From positions 11,174,501 through 11,238,500 of the forward strand of contig NZ_CP012673.1 of the NCBI RefSeq assembly GCF_002950945.1: DNA of 64,000 bases. Reading direction: 5' to 3'. Of this stretch, positions 1-8,305 are shown in pieces. The first letter of the stretch is position 1; every line of letters starts with the position of its first letter. A program made the translations under genes and the position numbers. This DNA is from Sorangium cellulosum. GTDB taxonomy: Bacteria > Myxococcota_A > Polyangia > Polyangiales > Polyangiaceae. Below the pieces are notes generated by a model that saw nothing but the letters and a program-made list of their open reading frames with translations, was not told the DNA's origin and ran no database searches.

Positions 1-81
1 GAGACGACGGTCTTCCGGCGAGCCGTCTGAGCGCCCGATAGGCACTGGCCCAAGACTCCAACGTTGTAGAGGACCCATCCG

Positions 82-1719
82 ATGCAGTCATCGAACGCCA
101 TGCAAGCACGCGTCCTGTCGGAACACGCCGGCGCCGCGGCGCCCAGCCTCGGGAGCGCCGACGCCAAGGGAGGAGCGCCCTCCGGGGCGCCGGCGGCGGA
201 GGGCGCCCCGCCGCTCGATCCGCGCCTCACCGCGAACCTCAAGTTCGATATCCCGTCCGGCGTGGTCGTCTTCCTCGTCGCTCTCCCTCTTTGTCTCGGC
301 ATCGCGCTCGCGTCGGGGGCTCCTCTCCTGTCGGGCATCGTTGCCGGCATCGTGGGCGGGCTCGTCATTCCGCTCGTGAGCCGCTCCCAGCTGAGCGTGA
401 GCGGCCCGGCGGCGGGCCTCGCGGCCATCGTGCTCACGGGCATCACCCAGCTCCGGAGCTTCGAGGCCTTCGCGCTCGCTGTGGTGATCGGCGGCGTCCT
501 GCAGCTCGGGCTCGGCCTGCTGCGGGCCGGCGCGATCAGCCACTTCTTCCCCTCCTCGGTCATCAAGGGGATGCTGGCCGCCATCGGCGTCCTGCTCATC
601 CTGAAGCAGCTCCCGCACGCCGTGGGCTTCGACAAGGACAACTTCGCCTCCGAGTCGTTCAAGGCGGACGGCGGGAACACCTTCTCGATGCTGGGGCAGG
701 CGATGCAGTCGATCGAGTGGGGCGCGTTCATCCTCAGCGCCCTTAGCCTCGCGATCCTGGTCGGCTGGGAGAAGTCGCGCTTCGCGAAGATCTCCTGGCT
801 GCCCGCCCCGCTGGTCGCCGTGCTCTTCGCGGTGATGGGCAACGAGCTGTTCCGGGCGGCGGTCCCGTCGCTCGCCCTCGATCAGAAGCACCTCGTCACG
901 TTGCCCATCGGCGAGGGGTCGCAGGGCCTGCTCAGCGCGCTCCAGCTGCCGGACTGGTCGGCGATCACGCGGCCCGAGGTCTGGGTGCTCGGCGTCACGC
1001 TGGCGATCGTCGCCAGCCTCGAGACGCTGCTCAACCTGGAGGCGGTCGACCGCATCGATCCTTGGCGGCGCAAGTCGCCGCCGAACCGTGAGCTCGTCGC
1101 GCAGGGGCTCGGCAACATGGTCTCCGGGTTCGCCGGGGGTCTGCCGGTCACGTCGGTCATCGTCCGGAGCAGCGCGAACGTGAACTCCGGGGCGCGCACG
1201 CGGATCTCCGCGTTCGTGCACGGCGCGCTCCTCCTGCTCGCCGTGGTCTTCGCGGCAGGGCTGCTCGCGCGCATCCCCCTCGCGTGCCTCGCGGCCATCC
1301 TGCTCGCGACCGGCTACAAGCTGGCGAAGCCCAAGCTCTTCGCCGAGATGTACAAGCTCGGCTGGAGCCAGTTCATCCCGTTCGTGGTCACGATCGCCGC
1401 CGTCGTGCTCACCGACCTCCTGAAGGGCATCGCCATCGGCCTCGCGGTCGGCGTCGTCTTCGTGCTGAAGTCGAACATGTCCCGCGTGTTCGACGTGATC
1501 CACGAGGGGGCGCGCGTGACGATCCGGTTCAACAAGGAGGCGTACTTCTTCACCCAGGGCAAGCTCGTCGCGCTGTTCGATCGGCTCCCGAGCGACTCGC
1601 ACGTGGTCGTGGACGCCCAGGGGGCGTCCTACGTCGATCACGACGTCGTGGAGCTCATCCGGCGCTTCCAGAAGTCGGCGCCGCAGCGGAACATCAACGT
1701 CGAGGTCCGCGGGCTCTGA
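82..1719 (+). CDS. SulP-family inorganic anion transporter
   Basis: Predicted inner-membrane permease of the SulP (SLC26-like) family, which carries sulfate, bicarbonate or related anions. The 545-aa protein starts with an Ala/Gly/Pro-rich cytoplasmic stretch of about 55 residues. The SulP core follows: FDIPSGVVVFLVALPLCLG, the GLVIPLVSRSQLSVSGPAAG segment, and about ten further hydrophobic helices. It ends with a STAS-like domain from about residue 475, containing VVVDAQGASYVDHDVVEL. The first ATG of the frame is used. The position corresponding to the nucleotide-contacting part of the STAS is short, as in many bacterial SulP proteins. The substrate cannot be told from sequence. Bicarbonate uptake is plausible because such proteins often pair with carbonic anhydrase, but none is next to it here. 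The gene is followed by about 200 bp of GC-rich spacer and a convergent gene. Confidence 0.9.
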   Translation: MQSSNAMQARVLSEHAGAAAPSLGSADAKGGAPSGAPAAEGAPPLDPRLTANLKFDIPSGVVVFLVALPLCLGIALASGAPLLSGIVAGIVGGLVIPLVSRSQLSVSGPAAGLAAIVLTGITQLRSFEAFALAVVIGGVLQLGLGLLRAGAISHFFPSSVIKGMLAAIGVLLILKQLPHAVGFDKDNFASESFKADGGNTFSMLGQAMQSIEWGAFILSALSLAILVGWEKSRFAKISWLPAPLVAVLFAVMGNELFRAAVPSLALDQKHLVTLPIGEGSQGLLSALQLPDWSAITRPEVWVLGVTLAIVASLETLLNLEAVDRIDPWRRKSPPNRELVAQGLGNMVSGFAGGLPVTSVIVRSSANVNSGARTRISAFVHGALLLLAVVFAAGLLARIPLACLAAILLATGYKLAKPKLFAEMYKLGWSQFIPFVVTIAAVVLTDLLKGIAIGLAVGVVFVLKSNMSRVFDVIHEGARVTIRFNKEAYFFTQGKLVALFDRLPSDSHVVVDAQGASYVDHDVVELIRRFQKSAPQRNINVEVRGL

Positions 1720-1920
1720 CGGCCGCGCCGCGGCGGGGGCTCCGGTTTGCCCCCGCCCGCGGCGTCGAGCGACACGGCGCGATCCCCTTCCCTGCCCTCG
1801 CGGCGATCGGCCCCGCCGGCACGGCAGGCGAGGCCACCTCCCTCCCTCACCCCCTGGACATTGACCGCCGGGCTCGCCGGCGGATCCCCGACGGGCCGCC
1901 TCGCGTGGCAGAGCGGGCCG

Positions 1921-3333
1921 TCAGGGCGCCGGCGCGTGCGCGAGCGCCTCGATCCGCGCCGCCAGCGCCTCGATGTCCGCGTCGGACGTGCGCGGGTTCA
2001 TGATGACGAGGCGCAGCCAGGACTCGCCGCGGAGGGTGGTGCGCGTGACGTAGAAGCTCCCCTCCTGGACGAGCTGCTGCCGGATGTGATCCTGTGCCTG
2101 CGAGTCGCGGCCGATCCGGAAGCAGAGGATGTTGGCCTGGGGGGCGCCGAAGCACTCGAAGGAGGGCCGCCGCGCGAGCAGGTCGTGGAAGCGCCGGGCG
2201 CTGTCGAAGAGGCGCTCGACGTGGGCGGCGAGGCCCGCCTCGCCGACGAGGGCGAGGTTGAAGAACAGCTTGAGCGACAGCTGCGCCTTCGTGCACTCGA
2301 ACGTGAGCTTCGACAGGTCGACGCCCTGCCGTTCCTCGTCGCCGTGCAGGTAGGGCGCGTATTGCTCGTAGGTGCCGGCGAGCGCGGCGCGGTCCTTGAC
2401 CAGGACCGCGCAGGCCAGCGTCGACGTGCCGAGCATCTTGTGCATGTCGCAGACGATCGAGTCGGCGAGCTCGACGCCGTCGAGGAGCTCGCGGTAGCGG
2501 CCCGTGAAGAGCGCCGCCCCGCCGTGGGCGCCGTCGACGTGCAGCCACAGCCCTTCCCGCCGGCAGAACGCGCCGATCTCTCGCAGCGGGTCGAAGGCGC
2601 CGTTCGGCGTCGCGCCCGCGTTGGCCACCACGGCGAGCACCCGCTTGCCCGCGCGCGCGGCCTCGTCGCACGCCCGCGAGAGCGCCCCCGGGACGATCCG
2701 CAGCGCGTCGTCCACGGCGATCTTCACGACGGCATCGCCGCCGAGGCCCATGATGGAGGCGGCGCGCGCGACGGAGTAGTGCGCGGCCTCCGAGGCGAGC
2801 AGGACGAGGTTCGAGGGGACGCCCGCCTTGAAGCTCCCCGGGGCGACGCGCTCCCTGCACGCGAGCAGCGCGCTCAGGTTCCCGAGGCTCCCGCCGTGGG
2901 TGAGGATGCCGTCGCCCTCGTCCCCCCAGCCGATCTTGCCGCGCATCCAGCGGACGAGCCCGCGCTCGATCGCCGTGCCAGCCGGCCCCATCTCGTACAC
3001 GGCCATGCCGTTGTTCAGGACGCCGTGCACGAGATCGGCGAGCGAGGACGGCAGCATCGGCACGGCCACCTGGTGCCCGAAGTAGCGCGGGTGGTGCAGC
3101 CGGTTGCTGTTGTCGAGGACGGTGGCGACGAGGGCGGCGAGGTCGGCGCCGCCGTGCGCCACCGCGCGGTCGAAGTCGAGCGCGGCGAGGATCTCCTCGA
3201 TCGAGCGCTGGACCAGCACCGGCCCCTCGCGGCGCTGCGCCCGGCGCACGTAGTCCGCGAGCAAAGCGCCCACGCGGGCCGACTCGCGCTCGAGGAAATC
3301 GGGGGAGAATACCGCTGTCAGCGCGTCCGTCAT
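1921..3333 (-). CDS. pyridoxal-dependent decarboxylase (group II)
   Basis: PLP-dependent amino-acid decarboxylase of the glutamate/aromatic/diaminobutyrate group II family, 470 aa, cytoplasmic. The N-terminal part (residues about 60-130) has the HPRYFGHQVA segment that precedes the substrate site. The PLP site is visible as HVDGAHGG (Asp pairs with the pyridine nitrogen) followed by CDMHKM, where the Lys forms the Schiff base. Most family members have DPHKW at this place, so the Met is a small variation. The ATG at 3333 overlaps the TGA of the upstream esterase gene (ATGA), so the two are translationally coupled. Longer readings of the frame into the esterase are not coding. Substrate is unknown. 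Aspartate, glutamate, diaminobutyrate or an aromatic amino acid are all possible. Confidence 0.88.
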   Translation of the reverse strand: MTDALTAVFSPDFLERESARVGALLADYVRRAQRREGPVLVQRSIEEILAALDFDRAVAHGGADLAALVATVLDNSNRLHHPRYFGHQVAVPMLPSSLADLVHGVLNNGMAVYEMGPAGTAIERGLVRWMRGKIGWGDEGDGILTHGGSLGNLSALLACRERVAPGSFKAGVPSNLVLLASEAAHYSVARAASIMGLGGDAVVKIAVDDALRIVPGALSRACDEAARAGKRVLAVVANAGATPNGAFDPLREIGAFCRREGLWLHVDGAHGGAALFTGRYRELLDGVELADSIVCDMHKMLGTSTLACAVLVKDRAALAGTYEQYAPYLHGDEERQGVDLSKLTFECTKAQLSLKLFFNLALVGEAGLAAHVERLFDSARRFHDLLARRPSFECFGAPQANILCFRIGRDSQAQDHIRQQLVQEGSFYVTRTTLRGESWLRLVIMNPRTSDADIEALAARIEALAHAPAP

Positions 3334-4244
3334 CGGGTTCGAGCTCCTCGCCCGCCGCTCAGGAACCTGAGGGCCTGGTCGACCTGATCGTCCGTCATCG
3401 CGTGCCCCGCGCGCGGCTTGCCGAGCGCCTTCGACGGCCACTTGAGCCGGCGGAGCATCTTCGCGAGCGCCACCTGATCGCGGTGCGCCGGGTCCTTGCC
3501 GCCCCACCCGACGAAGAGGGGCACGCGCCGCCTGGCCTGGGCGCCTGCCCGCTCCAGGTACCGCGCGCCCGAGCCGCCCGCGAACGCGGCGTAGCCGTCG
3601 ACCGGCAGCCGCCCGCGCATCGCCAGCGACGTCGCGTAGTAGGCGCCGTTCGAGAAGCCGAACACGAGCACACGCTCGAAGCGCCCGCCCGCGCGCTGCT
3701 CGAGCGCCGCGCGCGCCGCCTCCCACTCGGCGAGCAACACGTCCTCGTGGGCCTGCTGCGCGGCGGTGGCCGTGGGCCAGCACCAGAAGTCCTCCATTCC
3801 CTTCGGCCCGATCCCGCGCCGGCCGCGCGGCATCAGCACGGCCACGCCGTGCCGGGCGCCGGCCCGCGCGGCGCCGCGCTGCTGCGCCCACTGCCAGCCC
3901 GAGTCCGGCTGGACGACCCCGTGCAGGAAGATCACGAGCACGCGCGGACCGGGCGCTTGCCTGGCGGGCAGGAAGGCGCAGGCCTCGCCGGGGAGCGATT
4001 CGAGCTCCGGCGCGCACCACCGCGCCGCCGCCGGAGCGGACGGCGCGGGCGCGGGCGTGTCCTTCGGAGCGGACTGCGGCACCGGCGTGTCCTTCGGAGC
4101 GGACGGCGCAGGCGCGGGCGCGTCCTTCAGAGCGGACGACGGCGGCGCGGGCGCGTCTGGGTTGACCTCACCACCCCGGGCCGAAGCGGGCGCACCCGCG
4201 GCCAGGAGCGCGGCCAGGGACAGCACGATCGCGCGCGAACGCAT
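3330..4244 (-). CDS. secreted alpha/beta-hydrolase (PHB-depolymerase/phospholipase-like)
   Basis: Exported serine hydrolase of about 304 aa. A short signal peptide (MRSRAIVLSLAALLAAGAPA) is followed by a Pro/Ala-rich linker made of repeated SAPKDTP-type motifs (about residues 30-70), then an alpha/beta-hydrolase domain. Visible elements are VLVIFLHGVV (oxyanion strand), the nucleophile elbow GFSNGAYY and a C-terminal HAMTD that can supply the catalytic His. The ATG at 4244 is chosen because it begins directly before the basic-hydrophobic signal sequence. A GTG at 4262 in the same frame is an alternative. It overlaps the downstream decarboxylase gene by 4 bp, implying one transcript. The substrate is not predictable. 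Relatives include feruloyl/PHB esterases and phospholipases. Confidence 0.75.
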   Translation of the reverse strand: MRSRAIVLSLAALLAAGAPASARGGEVNPDAPAPPSSALKDAPAPAPSAPKDTPVPQSAPKDTPAPAPSAPAAARWCAPELESLPGEACAFLPARQAPGPRVLVIFLHGVVQPDSGWQWAQQRGAARAGARHGVAVLMPRGRRGIGPKGMEDFWCWPTATAAQQAHEDVLLAEWEAARAALEQRAGGRFERVLVFGFSNGAYYATSLAMRGRLPVDGYAAFAGGSGARYLERAGAQARRRVPLFVGWGGKDPAHRDQVALAKMLRRLKWPSKALGKPRAGHAMTDDQVDQALRFLSGGRGARTR

Positions 4245-4356
4245 GCGCCGCGCAGTTACCACGTCCGCGCCGCCGCCGGGACGCCGCCGAGCCGGCGAGG
4301 ACGAGGCGTCGCGCTCCCCGCCAAACCCTCGGCCGCAGGGGCGCTGCCGTGCCGGG

Positions 4357-5337
4357 TCAGAGCCGCAGCTCGACGCCCGCGCCCGACGCGCCGATCCACG
4401 GCGTCACCGCGCCCGACCTCGGTGGGCTCGGCGCCGGCTGCTTCAGCAGCAGGTACAGACCGACGCCCACGGTCGCGACGCCGACGCCGCCGAGGACGTC
4501 GCCCACGATCCCCTTGGTCTGCGCCGAGCGCGCCTCCGGGCCTCCGCGCGTGGTCGCGCCGCTCGCCTGCGACAGGCCGGAGAGGCCGAGAACGACGCCC
4601 CCGGCGAAGAGCGCGCCGCCCGTGCCCATCATGACGATCGGGAGCGTCCGGCTCGGCGGAGCGGGCCCGGTGTCGGCCACCGGCGGCAGACCGCCCTTCG
4701 GGGGGTCCGCCGGTGCCGCCGCCGTCTCCGCGGTCTCGGCGGCGAAGGTGATCGGGACCTCGACCGAACGGCCCCCGTCGACGCGGAACCGGGCAGCGAC
4801 CGGGCGGAACCCGGGAGCGCTCGCCACGATCTCGTGGGCGCCGGGATCCACCTCCACGGCGTGATCCGGGGCTCCGCGCAGCGGCGCTCCGTCGATGGCC
4901 AGCGTGAGCCCCTCGATGTTGCCGGGGTGGACTGCGATCGTCACCCGGCCGATGTGCTGTTCCAGCGCAGCGACCGCGCTGCGCGCCGGGCGGACGTAGG
5001 GCGCGGTCGTCGTCGTCGTCGGTTCGGCCAGGAAGGTGCGGAAGCTGGCGAGCGCGTCGACGAGCCGCCCGGTCTCCTTCTGCGCGACGCCGAGGCTGTA
5101 CCAGGTGAGGGCGGCCGGCTTGATCTGGAGCGAACGGGTGTACAGGGCGCGCGCTTCCTCCCAGCGACCCTGTCGGGCAAGCTTCGATCCCTCGACGAAC
5201 AGCGCGCGCGCGGACTCCACATCGCCCACGCTCTCCGCGGTGTCCGCGGACGCACGCAGCGGGGATGCGGCGGAGAGCGCCACGGCGACGAGGAGGGCGA
5301 CGGGCCGCCTGGCTCGCGCAGGAGACCGCGCCGTCAT
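4357..5337 (-). CDS. TPR and PEGA-domain periplasmic/membrane protein
   Basis: A 326-aa envelope protein. An N-terminal signal segment (RPVALLVAVALSAASPLRASA) leads into a TPR-like helical pair (about residues 38-105: ARALFVEGSKLARQGRWEEA and neighbours). A PEGA-like beta domain follows (about 120-195: VTIAVHPGNIEGLTLAIDG), then a Pro-rich stretch, two hydrophobic helices (about 235-300) and a short tail. Proteins of this design are common in myxobacteria next to Ser/Thr kinases and are thought to be surface or periplasmic scaffolds. The ATG at 5337 overlaps the stop codon of the upstream lipoprotein gene (ATGA), so it is the third gene of a kinase-lipoprotein-PEGA operon. No enzymatic motif is seen. 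Confidence 0.8.
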   Translation of the reverse strand: MTARSPARARRPVALLVAVALSAASPLRASADTAESVGDVESARALFVEGSKLARQGRWEEARALYTRSLQIKPAALTWYSLGVAQKETGRLVDALASFRTFLAEPTTTTTAPYVRPARSAVAALEQHIGRVTIAVHPGNIEGLTLAIDGAPLRGAPDHAVEVDPGAHEIVASAPGFRPVAARFRVDGGRSVEVPITFAAETAETAAAPADPPKGGLPPVADTGPAPPSRTLPIVMMGTGGALFAGGVVLGLSGLSQASGATTRGGPEARSAQTKGIVGDVLGGVGVATVGVGLYLLLKQPAPSPPRSGAVTPWIGASGAGVELRL

Positions 5338-6071
5338 TGGCACTCTCCCCGACGACAGCGCTCGCCGTCCGCGCATGTGTTGCCGCACGCTCCGCAGTGC
5401 TCGGGATCGTTCGTCACGTTCGTCTCGCAGCCGTTCTCTCTGTCGCCGTCGCAGTCGCGGTGAGGCCCCGGGCACGTCAGCTCGCCGCCAGCGCTGCTGC
5501 TGCTCGTGCCGGTGCCGCTCCCTTCACCGCTGCTCACGCCGCCGGCGCCGCCTTCACCGCCACCGGTGCTCGCGCTGCTGCTCACGCTCTCGCTGCCGCC
5601 GCTGCCCGCGCTCCCGCCGGCGCCGCCCTCACCGCCACCGGTGCTCGCGCTGCTGCTCACGCTCTCGCTGCCGCCGCTGCCCGCGCTCCCGCCCTCACCG
5701 CCACCGGTGCTCGCGCCGCTGCCGACGCTCTCGCTACCGCCGCTGCCCGCGCTCCCGGCGCCGCCGCCGCTCGCGCCCTCGCTGCCGCCGCCGCTGCTCG
5801 CGCTGCTCGCGCTTTCGCGATCGCCGTCGCTCCCGGTGCTGCTGACGTCTCCGCCCGCGCTCCCGCCACTCACGTCGGGAGCGCCGCCGGTGTTCCCTTG
5901 ACCCCCCTCCCCCCCGCCGGCTTCTGTCGCGTCCGGCTTGTCGGACAGCTCGGCGCCGATCATCACGATACAGCCGCCTGGACCCAGCGCCGCCGCCGCG
6001 AGCGTGGCCAGGGCGAGCAGGAGCCCACCGGAGCCGCGAGGAGAGCGGAATTTCAATCCACGGTTGCGCAT
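5334..6071 (-). CDS. Ser/Gly-rich repeat lipoprotein with Cys-rich C-terminal module
   Basis: Predicted lipoprotein of about 245 aa. The signal peptide ends in a lipobox (LGPGGC). A long low-complexity region follows (about residues 40-200) built from imperfect units such as GSAGSGGSESVSSSAS and TGGGEGG. The C-terminal 45 residues hold a Cys-rich module, DCDGDRENGCETN followed by HCGACGNTCADG, a signature frequently found on secreted proteins of Polyangiales. The repeat part is probably a flexible stalk and the Cys module a small disulfide-bonded or metal-binding head. The ATG at 6071 lies 7 bp after the kinase stop codon; a GTG at 6077 is also in frame. It overlaps the downstream PEGA gene by 4 bp. 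The role is unknown and the operon suggests a kinase-linked surface function. Confidence 0.75.
   Translation of the reverse strand: MRNRGLKFRSPRGSGGLLLALATLAAAALGPGGCIVMIGAELSDKPDATEAGGGEGGQGNTGGAPDVSGGSAGGDVSSTGSDGDRESASSASSGGGSEGASGGGAGSAGSGGSESVGSGASTGGGEGGSAGSGGSESVSSSASTGGGEGGAGGSAGSGGSESVSSSASTGGGEGGAGGVSSGEGSGTGTSSSSAGGELTCPGPHRDCDGDRENGCETNVTNDPEHCGACGNTCADGERCRRGECQ
5530..5770. repeat. imperfect tandem coding repeats of the Ser/Gly stalk
   Basis: Imperfect direct repeats of roughly 60-90 bp encode the Ser/Gly-rich stalk. The recurring block CTCACGCTCTCGCTGCCGCC (plus strand), preceded by a CCACCGGTGCTCGC block, is seen three times with small changes. Such arrays can expand or contract in frame and alter stalk length. 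Confidence 0.7.
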
Positions 6072-6078
6072 GACCACC

Positions 6079-7821
6079 TCAGAAATCGGGCGTCTCGGGT
6101 AGGGGCATGGACGACGACGCGGGGCTCGAGGGCGAGGGCGGCACGGCCCAGCGAGCGCGCGTCTTCTCCACGGGCGCTGCTCTCTTCGCGGCGGCCTGCT
6201 CCGGCGGGACAGCGACCCTGCTCGAGGAACCCGCGACGTTGTCCGAGCGAGCAGCGGCTTTGGTCAAAGGAACAGCGGCCTTCGTCAGAGGAGCAGCGGC
6301 CGTCTCCGGGGAGGCCACCGCTGGGACGCCGCGGACAGGAGGTGTGGTGTCGATGGCGCGCTGCGCCGGAGTCTCCGCCGACGGCCTCCGCTGCGCCGGC
6401 TCAGGGACAAGCGCCGACGCCACGGCCCTGGTCGCCTGCTCACCGCTGCCGGCGCTCGCGCCCCCGCCGCGCGCGTTCAGCAGCCCCATGATGATCACCA
6501 CCGGCGCCACGAACGCAGCAAAGACCCCGAGGAAGAGCGCCTTCTGCAACCGCGGAGGGGGCGTGAGCCCGAGCCGCGCGCCGCTCGGGAGCTCGTCCAT
6601 CCTGATCGTGCCGCCGCGACGGCTCGCGGGCGTGACCGAGACGGGCGGCGGCTGCGCGGCGGCCAGCTCTGCCGCCGCGGGAGCGGGGGGCGCCCACGCG
6701 TCGAGGTCGCGGGGCGCCGGCGCTCCGGGAGCGCGGGCCGGCGGGAGCAGCGCGGGAGAGCCGCGGGAGATCATGGTGATCGGCGCAGCCCCCTCCGCGG
6801 TGGTCAGCACGTTGACCCCCCGCGCGAGCCACTGGTGCGTCAGCGACGTGCCCGCCACGTCCGCGGAGATCCCCCGCTGAACAGCCCACGACGCCAGCGC
6901 GCGCCCGAGCGCGCGCATGTTGGGCCATCGCTCGGCCGGCGGCTTCGCCAGTCCTCGACGGATGATCGCCCAGAGCGCCTCGTCGCCGGCCGCGAGCTGG
7001 GTGGTGGGGACCGGCTCCTTGTTGAAGATCGCCGAGATGATGGCGCCGAGGTTGTCCCCGGTGAACGGTCGCCGCCCGGTGATGAGCTCGTACAGGACCA
7101 CGCAGAACGCCCAGACGTCGGTCTGCTCCCCGATCTCCAGCTGGCCGTCCGCCTGCTCCGGCGACATGTACTCCGGGCTGCCGACGATCATCCCCCGCTG
7201 CGTGATCGCCGGGTTCATGCCGCTGGACAGCTTCGCGATGCCGAAGTCGACGATCTTGGGCACGTAGCCGCCCGACCCGTCGGAGACGACGAGGATGTTC
7301 GCGGGCTTGATGTCGCGGCGGATGATGCGCTGCGCGTGCGCGGCGGAGAGGGCACACGCGACCGGCAGGAGCATCTGCACCGCATACTCCGGCGCCATCC
7401 GGCCCCGCGCCTCGAGCCAGCTGGCGAGCGATGTGCCCTCGAGGAGCTCCATCACCAGGAATGGCTCGCCCGAGTCGGTCGCGCCGAAGTCGAACACACG
7501 CACGATCGCCGGGTGGCCGAGCTTCGCCGTCGCCCGCGCCTCCCGGAGCAGCCGCTCGGCGGCGTGCGCGTCGAACTGCTCCTCGTGGATCACCTTGATC
7601 GCGACGTCGACATCGAGCCACAAGCTGCGCGCCCGCCAGACCGACCCCATGCCGCCCGCGCCCAGCCGGCCCAGGATCTGGTACTTGCCTGCCAGGACCT
7701 CGCCCGGGGCGTGCTCCCGGGGCAGCAGCGCGCGAACCAAGGACGAACTACCCCCCGTGCTCGCGCCGCCTCTCCTGGCGACCGATCCGCGCTGGCTGGG
7801 GGTGTAATGCTCGTCGTCCAT
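6079..7821 (-). CDS. Ser/Thr protein kinase with C-terminal membrane anchor (RRD catalytic loop)
   Basis: Eukaryotic-like Ser/Thr kinase of 580 aa. The kinase domain occupies about residues 45-310: glycine loop LGRLGAGGMGSVW, VAIKV lysine, catalytic loop IIRRDIKPAN, DFG motif VDFGIAKL, and activation/P+1 region GSPEYMSPEQ. The His of the usual HRD is Arg here (CGC instead of CAC). The catalytic Asp, Lys and Asn are kept, so activity is likely but not certain. After a Pro/Ala-rich juxtamembrane stretch, one hydrophobic helix (ALFLGVFAAFVAPVVIIMGL) probably anchors it, followed by an Ala/Pro-rich outer domain. The ATG at 7821 is preferred because the kinase fold begins about 45 residues later. 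Upstream in-frame codons are in the divergent promoter region. First gene of a three-gene operon. Confidence 0.88.
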   Translation of the reverse strand: MDDEHYTPSQRGSVARRGGASTGGSSSLVRALLPREHAPGEVLAGKYQILGRLGAGGMGSVWRARSLWLDVDVAIKVIHEEQFDAHAAERLLREARATAKLGHPAIVRVFDFGATDSGEPFLVMELLEGTSLASWLEARGRMAPEYAVQMLLPVACALSAAHAQRIIRRDIKPANILVVSDGSGGYVPKIVDFGIAKLSSGMNPAITQRGMIVGSPEYMSPEQADGQLEIGEQTDVWAFCVVLYELITGRRPFTGDNLGAIISAIFNKEPVPTTQLAAGDEALWAIIRRGLAKPPAERWPNMRALGRALASWAVQRGISADVAGTSLTHQWLARGVNVLTTAEGAAPITMISRGSPALLPPARAPGAPAPRDLDAWAPPAPAAAELAAAQPPPVSVTPASRRGGTIRMDELPSGARLGLTPPPRLQKALFLGVFAAFVAPVVIIMGLLNARGGGASAGSGEQATRAVASALVPEPAQRRPSAETPAQRAIDTTPPVRGVPAVASPETAAAPLTKAAVPLTKAAARSDNVAGSSSRVAVPPEQAAAKRAAPVEKTRARWAVPPSPSSPASSSMPLPETPDF

Positions 7822-8305
7822 GGCTTGTCCCTTTCTGGAAGCAAAGGACGAACCACAGGCCATCGACCTGGCCCCCGCATCACCACCGCGAAACAAGGGC
7901 CCGGGATCCCCTTCGCCCGCGGGGCGTTTGGAGCGCTCGGCGTGCGCCCGCACTCTCCACAGAGGCACAATCGCAACGCCTGCGACGCGCGGCGTGGGAG
8001 TTGCCGCGCGCATAGGCCACGCTGAGGCGATTTGCACCAGGTGGCCTCGAACTCGAAAGGCACAGGATGCCCTCTCGAGATCGGCGCCGACCCCACGGCG
8101 TCGCAGCGCGCTTGGTGCCGGAGCGGGCGCCGCCCCGCGGAGCCGCTCGGAGGAGCCGGGGGTGGAGAGCCGGGGACAGCCGGCGGTGACGTCGCCGGTG
8201 TGCCCGCTGCTGCTACCCTCTCCGCCCGCGGCGCCGTGCTCCCTGGACGATCTTTGTCAGGAAGATCCTCCTCGGGGCAGGCCTCGCGCTACACTCCGCG
8301 ACGAC
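7822..8305. other. divergent intergenic region between kinase operon and FHA activator
   Basis: About 480 bp with open frames but no recognisable protein. It must hold the promoters of both the minus-strand kinase operon and the plus-strand FHA/sigma-54 activator. A TACACT hexamer at 8290-8295, close to the GTG at 8306, resembles a -10 box. No clear -24/-12 (GG-N10-GC) site was picked out by eye. Confidence 0.4.

Noticed and set aside
7820..8305. N-terminal extension of the FHA activator into the divergent region
   Set aside because: The upstream codons are low-complexity and unlike any FHA protein. They would overlap the kinase start, so a GTG near 8306 is preferred.
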